Below the pieces are notes generated by a model, which saw only the letters and a list, made by a program, of their open reading frames with translations, searched no databases and was not told the DNA's origin. DNA of 64,000 nucleotides, taken from assembly GCF_050627025.1 (NCBI RefSeq), contig NZ_CP192472.1. The stretch is one strand, 5' to 3'. A program made the translations under genes and the position numbers. Every line of letters begins with the position of its first letter. Positions within the stretch are counted from its first letter, which is position 1. This stretch comes from Variovorax paradoxus_P (GTDB lineage Bacteria > Pseudomonadota > Gammaproteobacteria > Burkholderiales > Burkholderiaceae_C). Positions 18,659-27,979 of this stretch are shown here, one piece after another.

Positions 18659-19924
18659 TCAGATGTCGAACAAGAGGCGCGACGGATCTTCCAGCGCTTC
18701 CTTCATGGCGACCAGGCCCAGCACGGCTTCGCGGCCGTCGATGATGCGGTGGTCGTAGCTCATGGCAAGGTAGTTCATCGGGCGGACGACGATCTGGCCG
18801 TTCTCGACCACGGCGCGGTCCTTGGTGGCGTGCACGCCGAGAATCGCGGATTGGGGCGGGTTGATGATTGGCGTCGAGAGCATCGAGCCGAAGGTGCCGC
18901 CGTTCGAGATGGAGAACGTGCCGCCAGTCATCTCTTCGATGCCCAGCTTGCCGTCTTGCGCCTTCTTGCCGTATTCGGCGATCTTCTTCTCGATGTCGGC
19001 AAAGCTCATCTGGTCGGCGTTGCGCAGGATGGGCACCACCAGGCCGCGCGGCGAACCGACGGCAATACCGATGTCGAAGTAGCCGTGGTACAGGATGTCG
19101 TTGCCGTCGACCGAGGCGTTGATCACCGGGTACTTCTTCAGCGCGTGCACCGCCGCCTTCACGAAGAAGCTCATGAAGCCGAGCTTCACGCCGTGTTCCT
19201 TGGTGAAGCTGTCCTGGAAGCGCTTGCGCAGTTCCATCACCGGCGCCATGTTGACCTCGTTGAAGGTCGTCAGGATGGCGTTGGTGGCTTGCGATTGCAG
19301 CAGGCGTTCGGCAATGCGCGCGCGCAGGCGGCTCATGGGAACGCGCTGCTCGGGGCGGTCGCCCAGGTCTGCGGTGCCAGAGGGTGCGGAGACTTGCGGC
19401 AGCGCAGGCTTGGCGGCCGGTGCAGCCACGGTGGCGGCGGGCTTGGCGCCCGAAGCAACGGCGCCGAGCACGTCGCCCTTGGTAACGCGGCCGTCCTTGC
19501 CGGTGCCGGCCACGTCGCTGGTCTTCAGGTTGTTGTCGGCCAGCAGCTTGGCGGCGGCGGGCATGGCAACGTCGGCCTTCGAGCCGCCGGCGGCTGCGGC
19601 AGCCGCTGCGGGGGCAGGTGCTGCTGCGGCCGGAGCCGGGGCGGCAGCAGGCGCTGCCGCGGGTGCGGCAGCCGCGCCCTTGCCTTCGGTGTCGATCCTG
19701 GCGATGAGCTGATCGGCCACCACGGTGGCGCCATCGGGCTGAACGATTTCAGCCAGCACGCCGGCCGAAGGTGCGGGCACTTCAAGCACGACCTTGTCGG
19801 TCTCGATCTCGATCAGGATTTCATCGACGGCGACGGCTTCGCCGGCCTTCTTCTTCCAGGTGAGCATGGTGGCTTCGGCCACGGATTCGGAAAGCTGGGG
19901 GACTTTGACTTCTACGATAGACAT
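18659..19924 (-). CDS. odhB: 2-oxoglutarate dehydrogenase E2 (dihydrolipoyl succinyltransferase)
   Basis: 421 aa. One N-terminal lipoyl domain (lipoyl-Lys44 in EIETDKVVLEV) is followed by an Ala/Pro linker, a subunit-binding domain (~117-155: PAAAKLLADNNLKTSDVAGTGKDGRVTKGDV) and the catalytic domain with His392 and Asp396 (HRIIDG). It transfers succinyl groups to CoA in the TCA cycle. It lies 55 bases after odhA and 13 before lpd. Confidence 0.96.
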   Translation of the reverse strand: MSIVEVKVPQLSESVAEATMLTWKKKAGEAVAVDEILIEIETDKVVLEVPAPSAGVLAEIVQPDGATVVADQLIARIDTEGKGAAAAPAAAPAAAPAPAAAAPAPAAAAAAAGGSKADVAMPAAAKLLADNNLKTSDVAGTGKDGRVTKGDVLGAVASGAKPAATVAAPAAKPALPQVSAPSGTADLGDRPEQRVPMSRLRARIAERLLQSQATNAILTTFNEVNMAPVMELRKRFQDSFTKEHGVKLGFMSFFVKAAVHALKKYPVINASVDGNDILYHGYFDIGIAVGSPRGLVVPILRNADQMSFADIEKKIAEYGKKAQDGKLGIEEMTGGTFSISNGGTFGSMLSTPIINPPQSAILGVHATKDRAVVENGQIVVRPMNYLAMSYDHRIIDGREAVLGLVAMKEALEDPSRLLFDI

Positions 19925-19979
19925 TTGGAGTGAGCTCCGTTTTGTTCTTGAGGGTGTTCGTGTGAAAAAAGGCTCTTGA

Positions 19980-22856
19980 TTACTTGGTCAGCACGAAGCC
20001 CTTGAGCTTGCCAAATGCGCCATCGACGAGCGCCTTCTGCTGTTCCTGGTGCAGATGCGAGTAGCCCACCGCCGGCGATGCCGAAGCGGCACGGCCGGAA
20101 TAGCCGAGCTTCTGGCCTTCCTGCATGTTTTCGTGGATGTAGTGCTGCACGAAGAACCAGGCACCCTGGTTCTGCGGCTCGTCCTGGCACCAGACCACGT
20201 CGACGAGGTTCGGGTACTTCTTGATCTCGGCGGCAAAGGCCTTGTGCGGGAACGGATAGAGCTGCTCGACGCGGATGATCGCCACGTCGTCGTTGCCTTG
20301 CTCTTCGCGCTTCTTGGACAGGTCGTAGTAGACCTTGCCCGAGCAGGCGATGAGGCGCTTGACCTTCTCTGCCTTCAGGCCCTTGCTGTCCGGAATGACC
20401 GTCTGGAAGCTGCCCTTGGTGAACTCGGACAGCGGCGACGTTGCATCCTTGTTGCGCAGCAGCGACTTGGGAGTGAGGATGATGAGCGGCTTGCGCAGGT
20501 TGCGCACCATCTGGCGGCGCAGCACGTGGAAGATCTGGCTGGCCGTGGTCGGCTGCACCACTTGCATGTTGGTGTCTGCGCTCAACTGCATGAAGCGCTC
20601 GAGGCGTGCCGAGCTGTGCTCCGGGCCCTGGCCTTCGTAGCCGTGCGGCAGCATCATGGTCAGGCCGTTGACGCGGCCCCACTTCACTTCGCCCGAGGCG
20701 ATGAACTGGTCGATCACCACTTGCGCGCCGTTCACGAAGTCGCCGAACTGGGCTTCCCAGATGACGAGCGTGTTGGGGTCGTTCGATGCGTAGCCGTATT
20801 CGAACGCGAGCACGGCTTCTTCCGAGAGGATGGAGTCGATGACGACGAACGGTGCCTGGTTTTCAGCCACGTTCTGCAGCGGCGTGTAGGTGCCTACGTC
20901 GAACTTTTCGCGGTTCTGGTCGTGCAGCACGGCGTGACGGTGCGTGAAGGTGCCACGGCCCGAGTCTTCGCCCGAGAGGCGAACCGGATAGCCGCTAGCC
21001 ACCAGCGAGGCGAATGCCATGTGCTCGCCCATGCCCCAGTCGACGTTCACGTCGCCGCGGCCCATGGCGGCGCGGTCGTCCAGCACCTTCTTCACGAGCG
21101 GGTGCACCGTGAAGCCGGCTGGCACCGTGGTGATCTTCTCGGCCAGGCGCTTCCACTCGCTGGACGGAATGGCCGTGTCGCCGGCGTCGGTCCACTTCTT
21201 GTTGAGGTAGGGGCTCCAGTCGACTGCGTACTTGCTCTTGAAGTTGGTGAGCACCGGATCGATGGTGTTCTTGCCTTCGTCGAAGGCAGCGCGCTGCGCC
21301 TTGACCATGTCGTCGCCGAGCGTGTCGCCCAGGCCTTGAGCAGCCAGCTTGTCGGCGTACAGCTTGCGCGTGCCGGGGTGCTGGGCGATCTTCTTGTACA
21401 TGAGCGGCTGCGTGAGCGAAGGCGTGTCCTGCTCGTTGTGGCCGAGTTTGCGGAAGCAGACGATGTCCACAACCACGTCCTTCTGGAATTCCATGCGGAA
21501 TTCAAGCGCGAGCTGGGTGGCGAGCACCACGGCTTCGGGATCGTCGCCGTTCACGTGCAGCACCGGCGCCTCGATCATCTTGACGATGTCCGAGCAGTAC
21601 AGCGTCGAGCGGCTGTCGCGCGGGTCGCTGGTGGTAAAGCCGATCTGGTTGTTGATGACGATGTGAACCGTGCCGCCGGTGAAGTAGCCGCGCGTTTCTG
21701 CCAGCGCCAGCGTTTCCATAACGACGCCCTGGCCTGCAAAGGCCGCGTCGCCGTGCACGAGCACAGGCAGAACCTGCTTGCCCTGCGGGTCGGCGCGGCG
21801 GTCCATGCGGGAGCGCACGGAGCCTTCGACCACGGGGTTCACGATTTCGAGGTGCGAAGGGTTGAACGCAAGGCTCAGGTGCACCGGGCCGCCGGGGGTG
21901 GTCACGTCCGAGCTGAAGCCCTGGTGGTACTTGACGTCGCCGCTTGGCAGGTCTTCAGGTGCGGTGTGGTCGAACTCGGCGAACAGGTCGGCGGGCAGCT
22001 TGCCGAGCGAGTTGACCAGCACGTTCAGGCGGCCGCGGTGGGCCATGCCGATGACGATTTCCTGCACGCCCTTGACGCCGGCCTGGTTGATGAGTTCGTC
22101 CATCGAGACGATGAAGCTCTCGCCACCTTCGAGCGAGAAGCGCTTCTGGCCCACGTACTTGGTGTGCAGGAAGCGCTCGAGGCCTTCAGCCGCAGTGAGG
22201 CGGTTCAGCACGTGCTTCTTCTGCTCGGCCGTCAGCTTGGGGTTGGTGCGGGCGCTTTCGAGCTTTTGCTGCCACCAGCGCTTGTGGTTCTGGTCGGTGG
22301 TGTACATGTACTCGGCGCCCATGGTGCCGCAGTACGTTTCACGCAGGGCATTGAGCAGGTCGCGAAGCGACATGGTCTCTTTGCCGAAGAAGGTGTTGCT
22401 GGTGTTGAACACCGTCTCGAGGTCGGCGTCGGTAAAGCCGTAGAACGAGGGCTCGAGTTCCGGAATGGCCGGGCGCTCGGCGCGCTTGAGGGGGTCCAGG
22501 TCGGCCCAACGGGCGCCGACGTTGCGGTAGGCGGCAATCAGTTGCTGGACGGCAGTGCGCTTGCGGCCGAGTTCGGAGTCTGCGCCGCTGGCCTGCACGA
22601 CCCGGGTCGTGCCCTGCTTGGCACGCTCGGCAAAGGCGTTGATGACCGGCTGGTGCGGCACATCGCGGGTATTGGAGCCGTCGACGGCGGGTACGTTTTG
22701 CAGCGCATCGAAATACGAGCGCCAGTTGTCAGGCACGCTGCCAGGGTTGGCAAGGTAGTTTTCGTACATCTCTTCGACATAGGGCGCATTGCCGCCGAAG
22801 AGGTATGTGTTGCCTTGATAGGCGGTGTACGCCGATGGCGTAGAAGAATCGCTCAT
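19980..22856 (-). CDS. odhA: 2-oxoglutarate dehydrogenase E1
   Basis: 958 aa thiamine-diphosphate enzyme that decarboxylates 2-oxoglutarate. The N-terminal E2-binding segment is visible (SAYTAYQGNTYLFGGNAPYVEEMYENYLANPGSVPDNWRSYF). The active-site region GMAHRGRLNVLVN and the ThDP motif GDAAFAGQGVVMETL are present, as is the transketolase domain with GQGPEHSSARLERF. First of the odhA-odhB-lpd operon. The 178 bases upstream separate it from prpE and should contain the promoter. Also called sucA. Confidence 0.97.
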   Translation of the reverse strand: MSDSSTPSAYTAYQGNTYLFGGNAPYVEEMYENYLANPGSVPDNWRSYFDALQNVPAVDGSNTRDVPHQPVINAFAERAKQGTTRVVQASGADSELGRKRTAVQQLIAAYRNVGARWADLDPLKRAERPAIPELEPSFYGFTDADLETVFNTSNTFFGKETMSLRDLLNALRETYCGTMGAEYMYTTDQNHKRWWQQKLESARTNPKLTAEQKKHVLNRLTAAEGLERFLHTKYVGQKRFSLEGGESFIVSMDELINQAGVKGVQEIVIGMAHRGRLNVLVNSLGKLPADLFAEFDHTAPEDLPSGDVKYHQGFSSDVTTPGGPVHLSLAFNPSHLEIVNPVVEGSVRSRMDRRADPQGKQVLPVLVHGDAAFAGQGVVMETLALAETRGYFTGGTVHIVINNQIGFTTSDPRDSRSTLYCSDIVKMIEAPVLHVNGDDPEAVVLATQLALEFRMEFQKDVVVDIVCFRKLGHNEQDTPSLTQPLMYKKIAQHPGTRKLYADKLAAQGLGDTLGDDMVKAQRAAFDEGKNTIDPVLTNFKSKYAVDWSPYLNKKWTDAGDTAIPSSEWKRLAEKITTVPAGFTVHPLVKKVLDDRAAMGRGDVNVDWGMGEHMAFASLVASGYPVRLSGEDSGRGTFTHRHAVLHDQNREKFDVGTYTPLQNVAENQAPFVVIDSILSEEAVLAFEYGYASNDPNTLVIWEAQFGDFVNGAQVVIDQFIASGEVKWGRVNGLTMMLPHGYEGQGPEHSSARLERFMQLSADTNMQVVQPTTASQIFHVLRRQMVRNLRKPLIILTPKSLLRNKDATSPLSEFTKGSFQTVIPDSKGLKAEKVKRLIACSGKVYYDLSKKREEQGNDDVAIIRVEQLYPFPHKAFAAEIKKYPNLVDVVWCQDEPQNQGAWFFVQHYIHENMQEGQKLGYSGRAASASPAVGYSHLHQEQQKALVDGAFGKLKGFVLTK

Positions 22857-23034
22857 ATTCCGCTGACCTTCGCTTCCCTGAAGGAAGCACTAGCTGGTTA
22901 AGAAACCTTCCGCGACACGGCTGAACCGGTTGGCGGATGCGACTGTGGCTGGGGAAGGGCCTGAGTACCTTGGCATTGTGCCACGTCAGACATATGACGG
23001 CTCGGCGCAACTTCGCAAGATTACCCTTGCTCAT

Positions 23035-24948
23035 TCAGGCAGAAGAAAGTAGTTGTTTGATCTGTTGCAGCGTGGCCGGGTCGTCGATGGTGGTCAGGTC
23101 GCCTGGGTCGCGCTGCTCGCAAACGGCCTGGATGGCCCGCCGCAGCAGCTTGCCGCTGCGGGTCTTGGGCAGCCCGTTCACAAAGCGCACGCGCGCCGGC
23201 CGCGCCAGCGCGCCGAGCTGGTCTGCCACCACTTTCATGATTTCGCCCTCGAGCTTCAGCGCCGCGGCGGGGTCGGAAACAGCCTGGCTGTCCCGCGGCA
23301 CCACGAAAGCCATGGCCACCTGCCCCTTGAGCGCGTCGGCCACGCCAACCACCGCCACCTCGGCCACGCCGGCGTGCCCCGAAATGCTCTCCTCGATCTC
23401 GCGCGTGCCGAGGCGGTGCCCGGCCACGTTGATCACATCGTCGGTGCGGCCGAGGATGTAGAAGTAACCGTCTTCGTCGCGAATCCCCCAGTCGAAGGTC
23501 GAATAGACCATTTTGCCGGGTACGGTTTTCCAATAGGTGTCGACGAAGCGCTTGTCGTCTTTCCATACCGTCTGCATGAAGCCGGGCGGTGTGGGGCCTT
23601 CAATGACGACTACGCCCTTTTCGTTGGCGCCCGTCAGTTCCTCGCCGGTGGATTCGTGCAGGATCTTCACGCGGTAGCCGTACATCGGCACGCCGGGGCT
23701 TCCGAATTTGCTGGGTTTTTTCTCCACGCCATTGGCAATCGTGATGATCGGCCAACCCGATTCGGTCTGCCAGTAGTTGTCGATGATCGGCACGCCCAAT
23801 CCGTCTGAAATCCACCGTGCAGTAGGCTCGTCGAGCGGTTCTCCCGCCAGGAACAACGCGCGCAGGCTCGACAAGTCGTATTTCTTGAGCAGCGCCGGGT
23901 CTTGCTTCCTGAGCACGCGCACGGCGGTCGGCGCGCTGAACATCACCGTCACCTTGTACTTCTCGACCAGGTGCCACCAGATGCCGCCGTCAGGCTGCTT
24001 GTCGATGCCTTGGGTGGGGAGGCCCTCGTACATGAGTGTGGCCATGCCGCCGATCAGCGGCCCATAGACGATATAGCTGTGGCCCACCACCCAACCGATG
24101 TCGCTGGTCGAAAAATAGGTTTCGCCCGGGCGCCCGTCGAAGATGTGCTTCATGCTGGCGGCCAGCGCCACCGCGTAGCCGCCGACATCGCGCTGCACGC
24201 CCTTCGGCTTGCCCGTGGTGCCGCTCGTATAGATGGTGTAGCTGATGTCAGTGGCAGCCAGCCAGGTGCACGGCACGTCAGTGCCGCGATGCTTCAGGCT
24301 CAACTCGGCAGCCAGATGGTCGCGGCCGGCAGTCAACACCATCGGCGCAAGGCCGCGGTCGGTCAGGAGCATGGCCGCGGGCTTGTGCTTTGAAATCCGG
24401 ATGGCCTCGTCGAGCAGCGGCTTGTACGCAATGACCTTGCCGCCGCGCGAGCCGGCATCGGCACTTACCACCACCTTCGGCTCGGCATCTTCAATGCGCG
24501 AAGCCAGCGAGCCGCTCGCAAAGCCGCCGAAAACCACGCAATGGATCGCACCGATCCGTGCGCAGGCCAGCATTGCGAATGCGGCCTCCGGAATCATCGG
24601 CATATAGATGAGTACCCGGTCGCCCTTGCCTACCCCCAGTTCCATCAAGCTGGCCGCTGTGCGCTGCACCTCGGCATGCAGTTCACGAAAGCTGTAGGTT
24701 CTTTCAGTTCCCGTTTCGGTCGAAACGAAGATCAATGCAGGTTGATCGGCGCGTTCGCCCAAATGCCGGTCGACGGCGTTGTGGCACAGATTGGTGGTTC
24801 CACCCACGAACCACCGGGCAAATGGGGGTTGGCTGGCGTCCAGCACCTGGGTCGGCGGCTCCTTCCAGTCGATCAGCCCGGCCTGCTCGGCCCAGAACGC
24901 CTCAGGCGCATCGACCGACCGGCGATAGAACTCTTGGTAGCGGCTCAT
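23035..24948 (-). CDS. prpE: Propionyl-CoA synthetase (PrpE), acetyl-CoA synthetase family
   Basis: 637 aa from the ATG at 24948, which has AAGGAG 10 bases upstream. It is an AMP-forming acyl-CoA ligase: motif YTIYTSGTTGKPKGVQRD, acyl-substrate region NYWQTESGWPI, and catalytic Lys600 (TRSGKLLRR), the residue acetylated in such enzymes. The sequence type (RYQEFYRRSVDAPEAFWAEQAGLIDWKEP) fits PrpE better than acetyl-CoA synthetase. Product propionyl-CoA could feed the methylcitrate route or the propionyl-CoA carboxylase at the right edge. No prpBCD genes are adjacent. Confidence 0.9.
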   Translation of the reverse strand: MSRYQEFYRRSVDAPEAFWAEQAGLIDWKEPPTQVLDASQPPFARWFVGGTTNLCHNAVDRHLGERADQPALIFVSTETGTERTYSFRELHAEVQRTAASLMELGVGKGDRVLIYMPMIPEAAFAMLACARIGAIHCVVFGGFASGSLASRIEDAEPKVVVSADAGSRGGKVIAYKPLLDEAIRISKHKPAAMLLTDRGLAPMVLTAGRDHLAAELSLKHRGTDVPCTWLAATDISYTIYTSGTTGKPKGVQRDVGGYAVALAASMKHIFDGRPGETYFSTSDIGWVVGHSYIVYGPLIGGMATLMYEGLPTQGIDKQPDGGIWWHLVEKYKVTVMFSAPTAVRVLRKQDPALLKKYDLSSLRALFLAGEPLDEPTARWISDGLGVPIIDNYWQTESGWPIITIANGVEKKPSKFGSPGVPMYGYRVKILHESTGEELTGANEKGVVVIEGPTPPGFMQTVWKDDKRFVDTYWKTVPGKMVYSTFDWGIRDEDGYFYILGRTDDVINVAGHRLGTREIEESISGHAGVAEVAVVGVADALKGQVAMAFVVPRDSQAVSDPAAALKLEGEIMKVVADQLGALARPARVRFVNGLPKTRSGKLLRRAIQAVCEQRDPGDLTTIDDPATLQQIKQLLSSA

Positions 24949-25103
24949 CTGCAGTGTCTCCTTTGTATGGAAATCAGGCCCGGCGATCAGGATCACCTAA
25001 AACTGAATTCATAATTATGGAGATCGATCTTGCAGCAAGCTGACGCGTCGGACAATCAGGTTTCGCCCGCGCTGCTCCGGCTCCGGCCCCTGCGGGGGGC
25101 CGA

Positions 25104-25115
25104 TAGCGGCCGCTA
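25104..25115. repeat. 12-bp perfect palindrome over a stop codon
   Basis: TAGCGGCCGCTA covers the TAG stop (25113-25115 on the minus strand) of the cysteine hydrolase gene. A further GC-rich hairpin (GGCCCC/GGGGCC) lies just beyond it. No T-run follows. Confidence 0.4.
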
Positions 25116-25715
25116 CCGCACGATCTTCAACAACTCGGGGAATGCCGGGTGCTCGGCCGTGCGCAGCCACTCGAAGCCAACCATTTCCGTGGTCACCAGC
25201 TCGGCGCCCGCGCCGGCCAGCCTGTCGAAGGCCGCGTCGCGGTTGCGCTCGGTGCGCGAACTGCAGGCGTCGGTCACCACCCAAACCTCAAATTCGTCTT
25301 CCAGGAGATCGAGCGCGGTCTGCAGCAGGCACACATGCGCCTCGCACCCGGCAACCACGATGGTGTTGCGCTCTTCAACAGCTGCGGCGGGCTTCTGCAG
25401 GTGCTTCGGCAAGCTGCGGGCATTGCCCTGCGGCGCCTTGGGCGGCACGCGCAGCCACTCGCCGAGGCCCTCCTCCATCCCGCTGAAATGCATCTTGGGC
25501 AAGGTTCGCTGGCACAACGCCCGAATGTCCGGCACGGTTTCGCCGAGCTTCGACGGGTTGTGCTCGGTACCCCAGACCGGCACCTCGAACAGCCGCGCCA
25601 TCTTGCCCAGGCGCACGGCGTTCTGCGCCACGGCATCGGCCTCGAAGATCGCAGGCATCAGCTGCGCCTGGTAGTCGATCAGAACGAGTTGGGATTGCGA
25701 GGCATCGAGCAGCAT
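25113..25715 (-). CDS. Isochorismatase-family cysteine hydrolase
   Basis: 200 aa. The catalytic triad of the superfamily is visible as Asp14 (LIDYQ), Lys74 (KMHFSG) and Cys129 (AGCEAHVCLLQT), and the cis-peptide region VAGCEAHV is intact. Members cleave amide or vinyl-ether bonds (nicotinamide, carbamates, isochorismate). The sequence resembles the YcaC-like group, whose substrate is mostly unknown. It is divergent from the lipoprotein hydrolase gene by 75 bases. No pathway genes nearby give a substrate. Confidence 0.85.
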   Translation of the reverse strand: MLLDASQSQLVLIDYQAQLMPAIFEADAVAQNAVRLGKMARLFEVPVWGTEHNPSKLGETVPDIRALCQRTLPKMHFSGMEEGLGEWLRVPPKAPQGNARSLPKHLQKPAAAVEERNTIVVAGCEAHVCLLQTALDLLEDEFEVWVVTDACSSRTERNRDAAFDRLAGAGAELVTTEMVGFEWLRTAEHPAFPELLKIVR

Positions 25716-25790
25716 GAACTGATTCTTTCAGATGGAAATTGATTGGGCTAGACCGTACCACTGAAAAGCCGTGCACCTAGACTCCGTTGG

Positions 25791-26597
25791 ATGCAGATCT
25801 TTTCACGACGCCTCCCGGCGCGGCTCCACCTCTTGATGCCGGCCTTGTGCGCAGCACTCCTGCTCGTCGGCTGCGGCGGGTTGCGCACGGCCGGGACACC
25901 GTTGGCAAGCACGCTCGAAAAGAGCACATGCACACCGAACGCCGATACGCTGCTGGTGCTGCTGCCCGGTGCCTATTCGCACCCGGACGAATTCACGCGC
26001 GAAGGCTTCGTGAAAGCGCTGAACGACAACCGGCTTGCAGTGGACATGATGCTGGTCGATGCGCACCTTGGCTATTACAACAACAAGACCATCCTCGACC
26101 GCCTGAGCAAGGACGTGATGGCACCGGCACGCAGCAACGGCTACAAGTCGATCTGGATTGCCGGCATTTCGGTCGGCGGATTCGGCGGGCTGCTTTATGC
26201 GCAGACCCACCCCGGAGAGCTGGCGGGCCTGGTGGCCATTGCCCCCTATCTCGGAGAACGCACGCTCAGTCTGGATATCGCCAATGCGGGCGGCGTCGCC
26301 CGCTGGACCGGGCCGCTGGGCAATGCACCGGGCAGCGACCCGCGAACGCCGACCGAAACCCAGCTTTGGCAATGGCTGCGCGGCTACGTCGGCACCAGCG
26401 CAACGTTTGGCACACGCCCGCCGCTCTACCTGGGATATGGCATGGATGACCGCTTTGCCTTCAGCCACGGGTTGCTGGCGGCGGCACTGCCTGCGAGCCG
26501 CGTATTTACGACTGAAGGCGGACACGACTGGCCGGAGTGGATGCGCCTCTGGCGCAGCATGCTGCCCACGCTGCATCTGCCGGGCTGCCCCGGCTGA
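25791..26597 (+). CDS. Alpha/beta-hydrolase lipoprotein, substrate unknown
   Basis: 268 aa. A lipoprotein signal with lipobox LLVGC (Cys28) leads into an alpha/beta-hydrolase fold. The nucleophile is Ser127 in GISVGG and the catalytic His is probably His245 in EGGHDWPEW; the acid may be Asp in GYGMDDRFAF. LVLLPGAYSHPDEF forms the oxyanion-side strand. It would act at the cell envelope on a small ester or amide. It converges with the sugar dehydrogenase gene, with only 10 bases between stops. Confidence 0.78.
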   Translation: MQIFSRRLPARLHLLMPALCAALLLVGCGGLRTAGTPLASTLEKSTCTPNADTLLVLLPGAYSHPDEFTREGFVKALNDNRLAVDMMLVDAHLGYYNNKTILDRLSKDVMAPARSNGYKSIWIAGISVGGFGGLLYAQTHPGELAGLVAIAPYLGERTLSLDIANAGGVARWTGPLGNAPGSDPRTPTETQLWQWLRGYVGTSATFGTRPPLYLGYGMDDRFAFSHGLLAAALPASRVFTTEGGHDWPEWMRLWRSMLPTLHLPGCPG

Positions 26598-26607
26598 AGT
26601 CCCCGGG

Positions 26608-27738
26608 TCAGTTCGGCCTTAGCCGCAGCAGCTTGCCGTCGGATTCGTCGGTCAGCACATAGAGCAAGCCGTCCGGGCCCTGCTTCACGTCGCGAATGCG
26701 TGCCCGGCCTTCGGCGAGGAGCTTGTGCTCGGCAACCACCTTGCCGTCTTTCAGTTCGATGCGGTCGAGATAGCCGAATTTGAGCGATCCGACAAAAAGG
26801 TTGCCCTTCCACCCCGCGCCATATCGATCGCTGGTCAAAAAGGCCATGCCCGATGGCGCAATCGACGGCACCCAATAGTGAAGCGGCTGCTCCATCCCCT
26901 CGCTGGCGGTGAGACCGTCTCCGATCTTGCCGCCGCCGTAGTTTTCACCGTAGGTGATCACAGGCCAGCCGTAGTTGCGGCCAGCTTGCGGAACATTGAT
27001 CTCATCGCCGCCTTGCGGGCCATGCTCGGTCATCCACAGCCGGCCGTCCGGCGCCAACGTCGCGCCTTGGCCGTTGCGGTGGCCGTAGCTCCAGATTTCA
27101 GGCAACGCCCCCGCCCGGCCGACAAACGGGTTGTCCCTAGGCACGGTTCCGTCCTTGGCGATGCGCACCACTTTGCCCAGGTGGGTGTCCAGCTTCTGGG
27201 CGTCTTCCTTGCGACTGAACCGGTCGCCCAGCGTGAGAAACAAGTTGCCGTCGCGCGCCTCAACAATGCGGCAACCGAAATGGTTGCGACTGGCCACCTT
27301 GGGTTGCTGGCTGAAGATGATTCGCAGGTTGTCCAGCTTCGCGCCGTCTTCCGAGAGCTGTGCGCGCGCAAGCGCGGTGCTGTTGGCCGAGCCTCCAGCC
27401 GCAGGTTCTGAAAAACAGAAATACAGCGTGCGATTCTTTTCGAATGCCGAATCGGCCAGCACGTCCAGCAAACCGCCCTGGCCGCCCGCGGCAATGGCCG
27501 GCAAGCCGGAGATGGGCGCCCCGGTCTTTCCGTTTGCATCAATTAGCCGCAAGCGGCCCGGCCGCTCCGTCACCACAAAGCGGCCCTCCGGCAGAAAGGC
27601 AACTCCCCATGGATTCTCGAGCCCCGAGAAAATTATTTCTGGCTGTGTCTGCGCTACAACGGTGCCGGCCACGGCCAAACCAGCGGCCACAACAGCGTGC
27701 CCCAGGAGGCGAATATTCGAACCGATTCGCAAGTTCAT
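26608..27738 (-). CDS. PQQ-dependent sugar dehydrogenase-like periplasmic protein
   Basis: 376 aa. A Sec signal peptide (~1-29, ending VAGTVVAQ) is followed by a six-bladed propeller of the soluble glucose/aldose dehydrogenase type. Typical motifs are GLENPWGVAFLPEGRFVVTERPGRLRL, HFGCRIVEARDGNLFLTLGD, GHRNGQGATLAPDGRLWMTEHGPQGGDEIN, and GRNYGWPVITYGENY. It is related to E. coli YliI. I chose the ATG at 27738 so that the signal peptide is N-terminal; an in-frame TTG lies 24 bases upstream. The true sugar substrate is unknown. Confidence 0.87.
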   Translation of the reverse strand: MNLRIGSNIRLLGHAVVAAGLAVAGTVVAQTQPEIIFSGLENPWGVAFLPEGRFVVTERPGRLRLIDANGKTGAPISGLPAIAAGGQGGLLDVLADSAFEKNRTLYFCFSEPAAGGSANSTALARAQLSEDGAKLDNLRIIFSQQPKVASRNHFGCRIVEARDGNLFLTLGDRFSRKEDAQKLDTHLGKVVRIAKDGTVPRDNPFVGRAGALPEIWSYGHRNGQGATLAPDGRLWMTEHGPQGGDEINVPQAGRNYGWPVITYGENYGGGKIGDGLTASEGMEQPLHYWVPSIAPSGMAFLTSDRYGAGWKGNLFVGSLKFGYLDRIELKDGKVVAEHKLLAEGRARIRDVKQGPDGLLYVLTDESDGKLLRLRPN

Positions 27739-27818
27739 GACATTTCGACGTAGCTCGGACAATCTTGACGGTCTTTAGGCCCCAAATCCAGCCCGTTGTC
27801 GAGATCACCCTGGACGCG

Positions 27819-27861
27819 AAGGTCCATTTATGGTGAACCGCTTATGGTTCATAAAGGTCCA
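27819..27861. repeat. Composite repeat between divergent genes
   Basis: AAGGTCCA occurs as a direct repeat at 27819-27826 and 27854-27861. Between the copies lies an imperfect inverted repeat, 27827-27839 (TTTATGGTGAACC) against 27846-27855 (GGTTCATAAA), with a 3-base bulge. It may be an operator for either divergent gene. Confidence 0.4.
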
Positions 27862-27943
27862 CCGTTACATTTTTTCTTCAGCCGAGTTCAAAAATCCCAG
27901 CTAAATCAACCATTTGCAACTACATTCTTTAAATGGCATGAGG

Positions 27944-27972
27944 TTGACATAACCGCGCGTCATCAATATCCT
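27944..27972 (+). promoter_or_regulatory. Sigma-70 promoter of the NlpC/P60 gene
   Basis: TTGACA (27944-27949), a 17-base spacer, then TATCCT (27967-27972). The predicted start of transcription is within a base or two of the ATG at 27980, so the message should have no leader. Confidence 0.75.
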
Positions 27973-27979
27973 ACGCGCC

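Noticed and set aside
19560..19720. Ala/Pro-rich low-complexity stretches in odhB, aceF and lpd as repeats of interest
   Set aside because: They are ordinary flexible linkers between lipoyl, binding and catalytic domains.
20049..22901. 950-codon plus-strand frame opposite odhA
   Set aside because: It is an antisense shadow favoured by high GC; the residues (His/Val/Arg/Ala-rich) show no domain, while odhA on the other strand is unmistakable.
22960..22990. TGGCAC on the minus strand before odhA as a sigma-54 promoter
   Set aside because: The required TTGC element at the fixed distance is missing.
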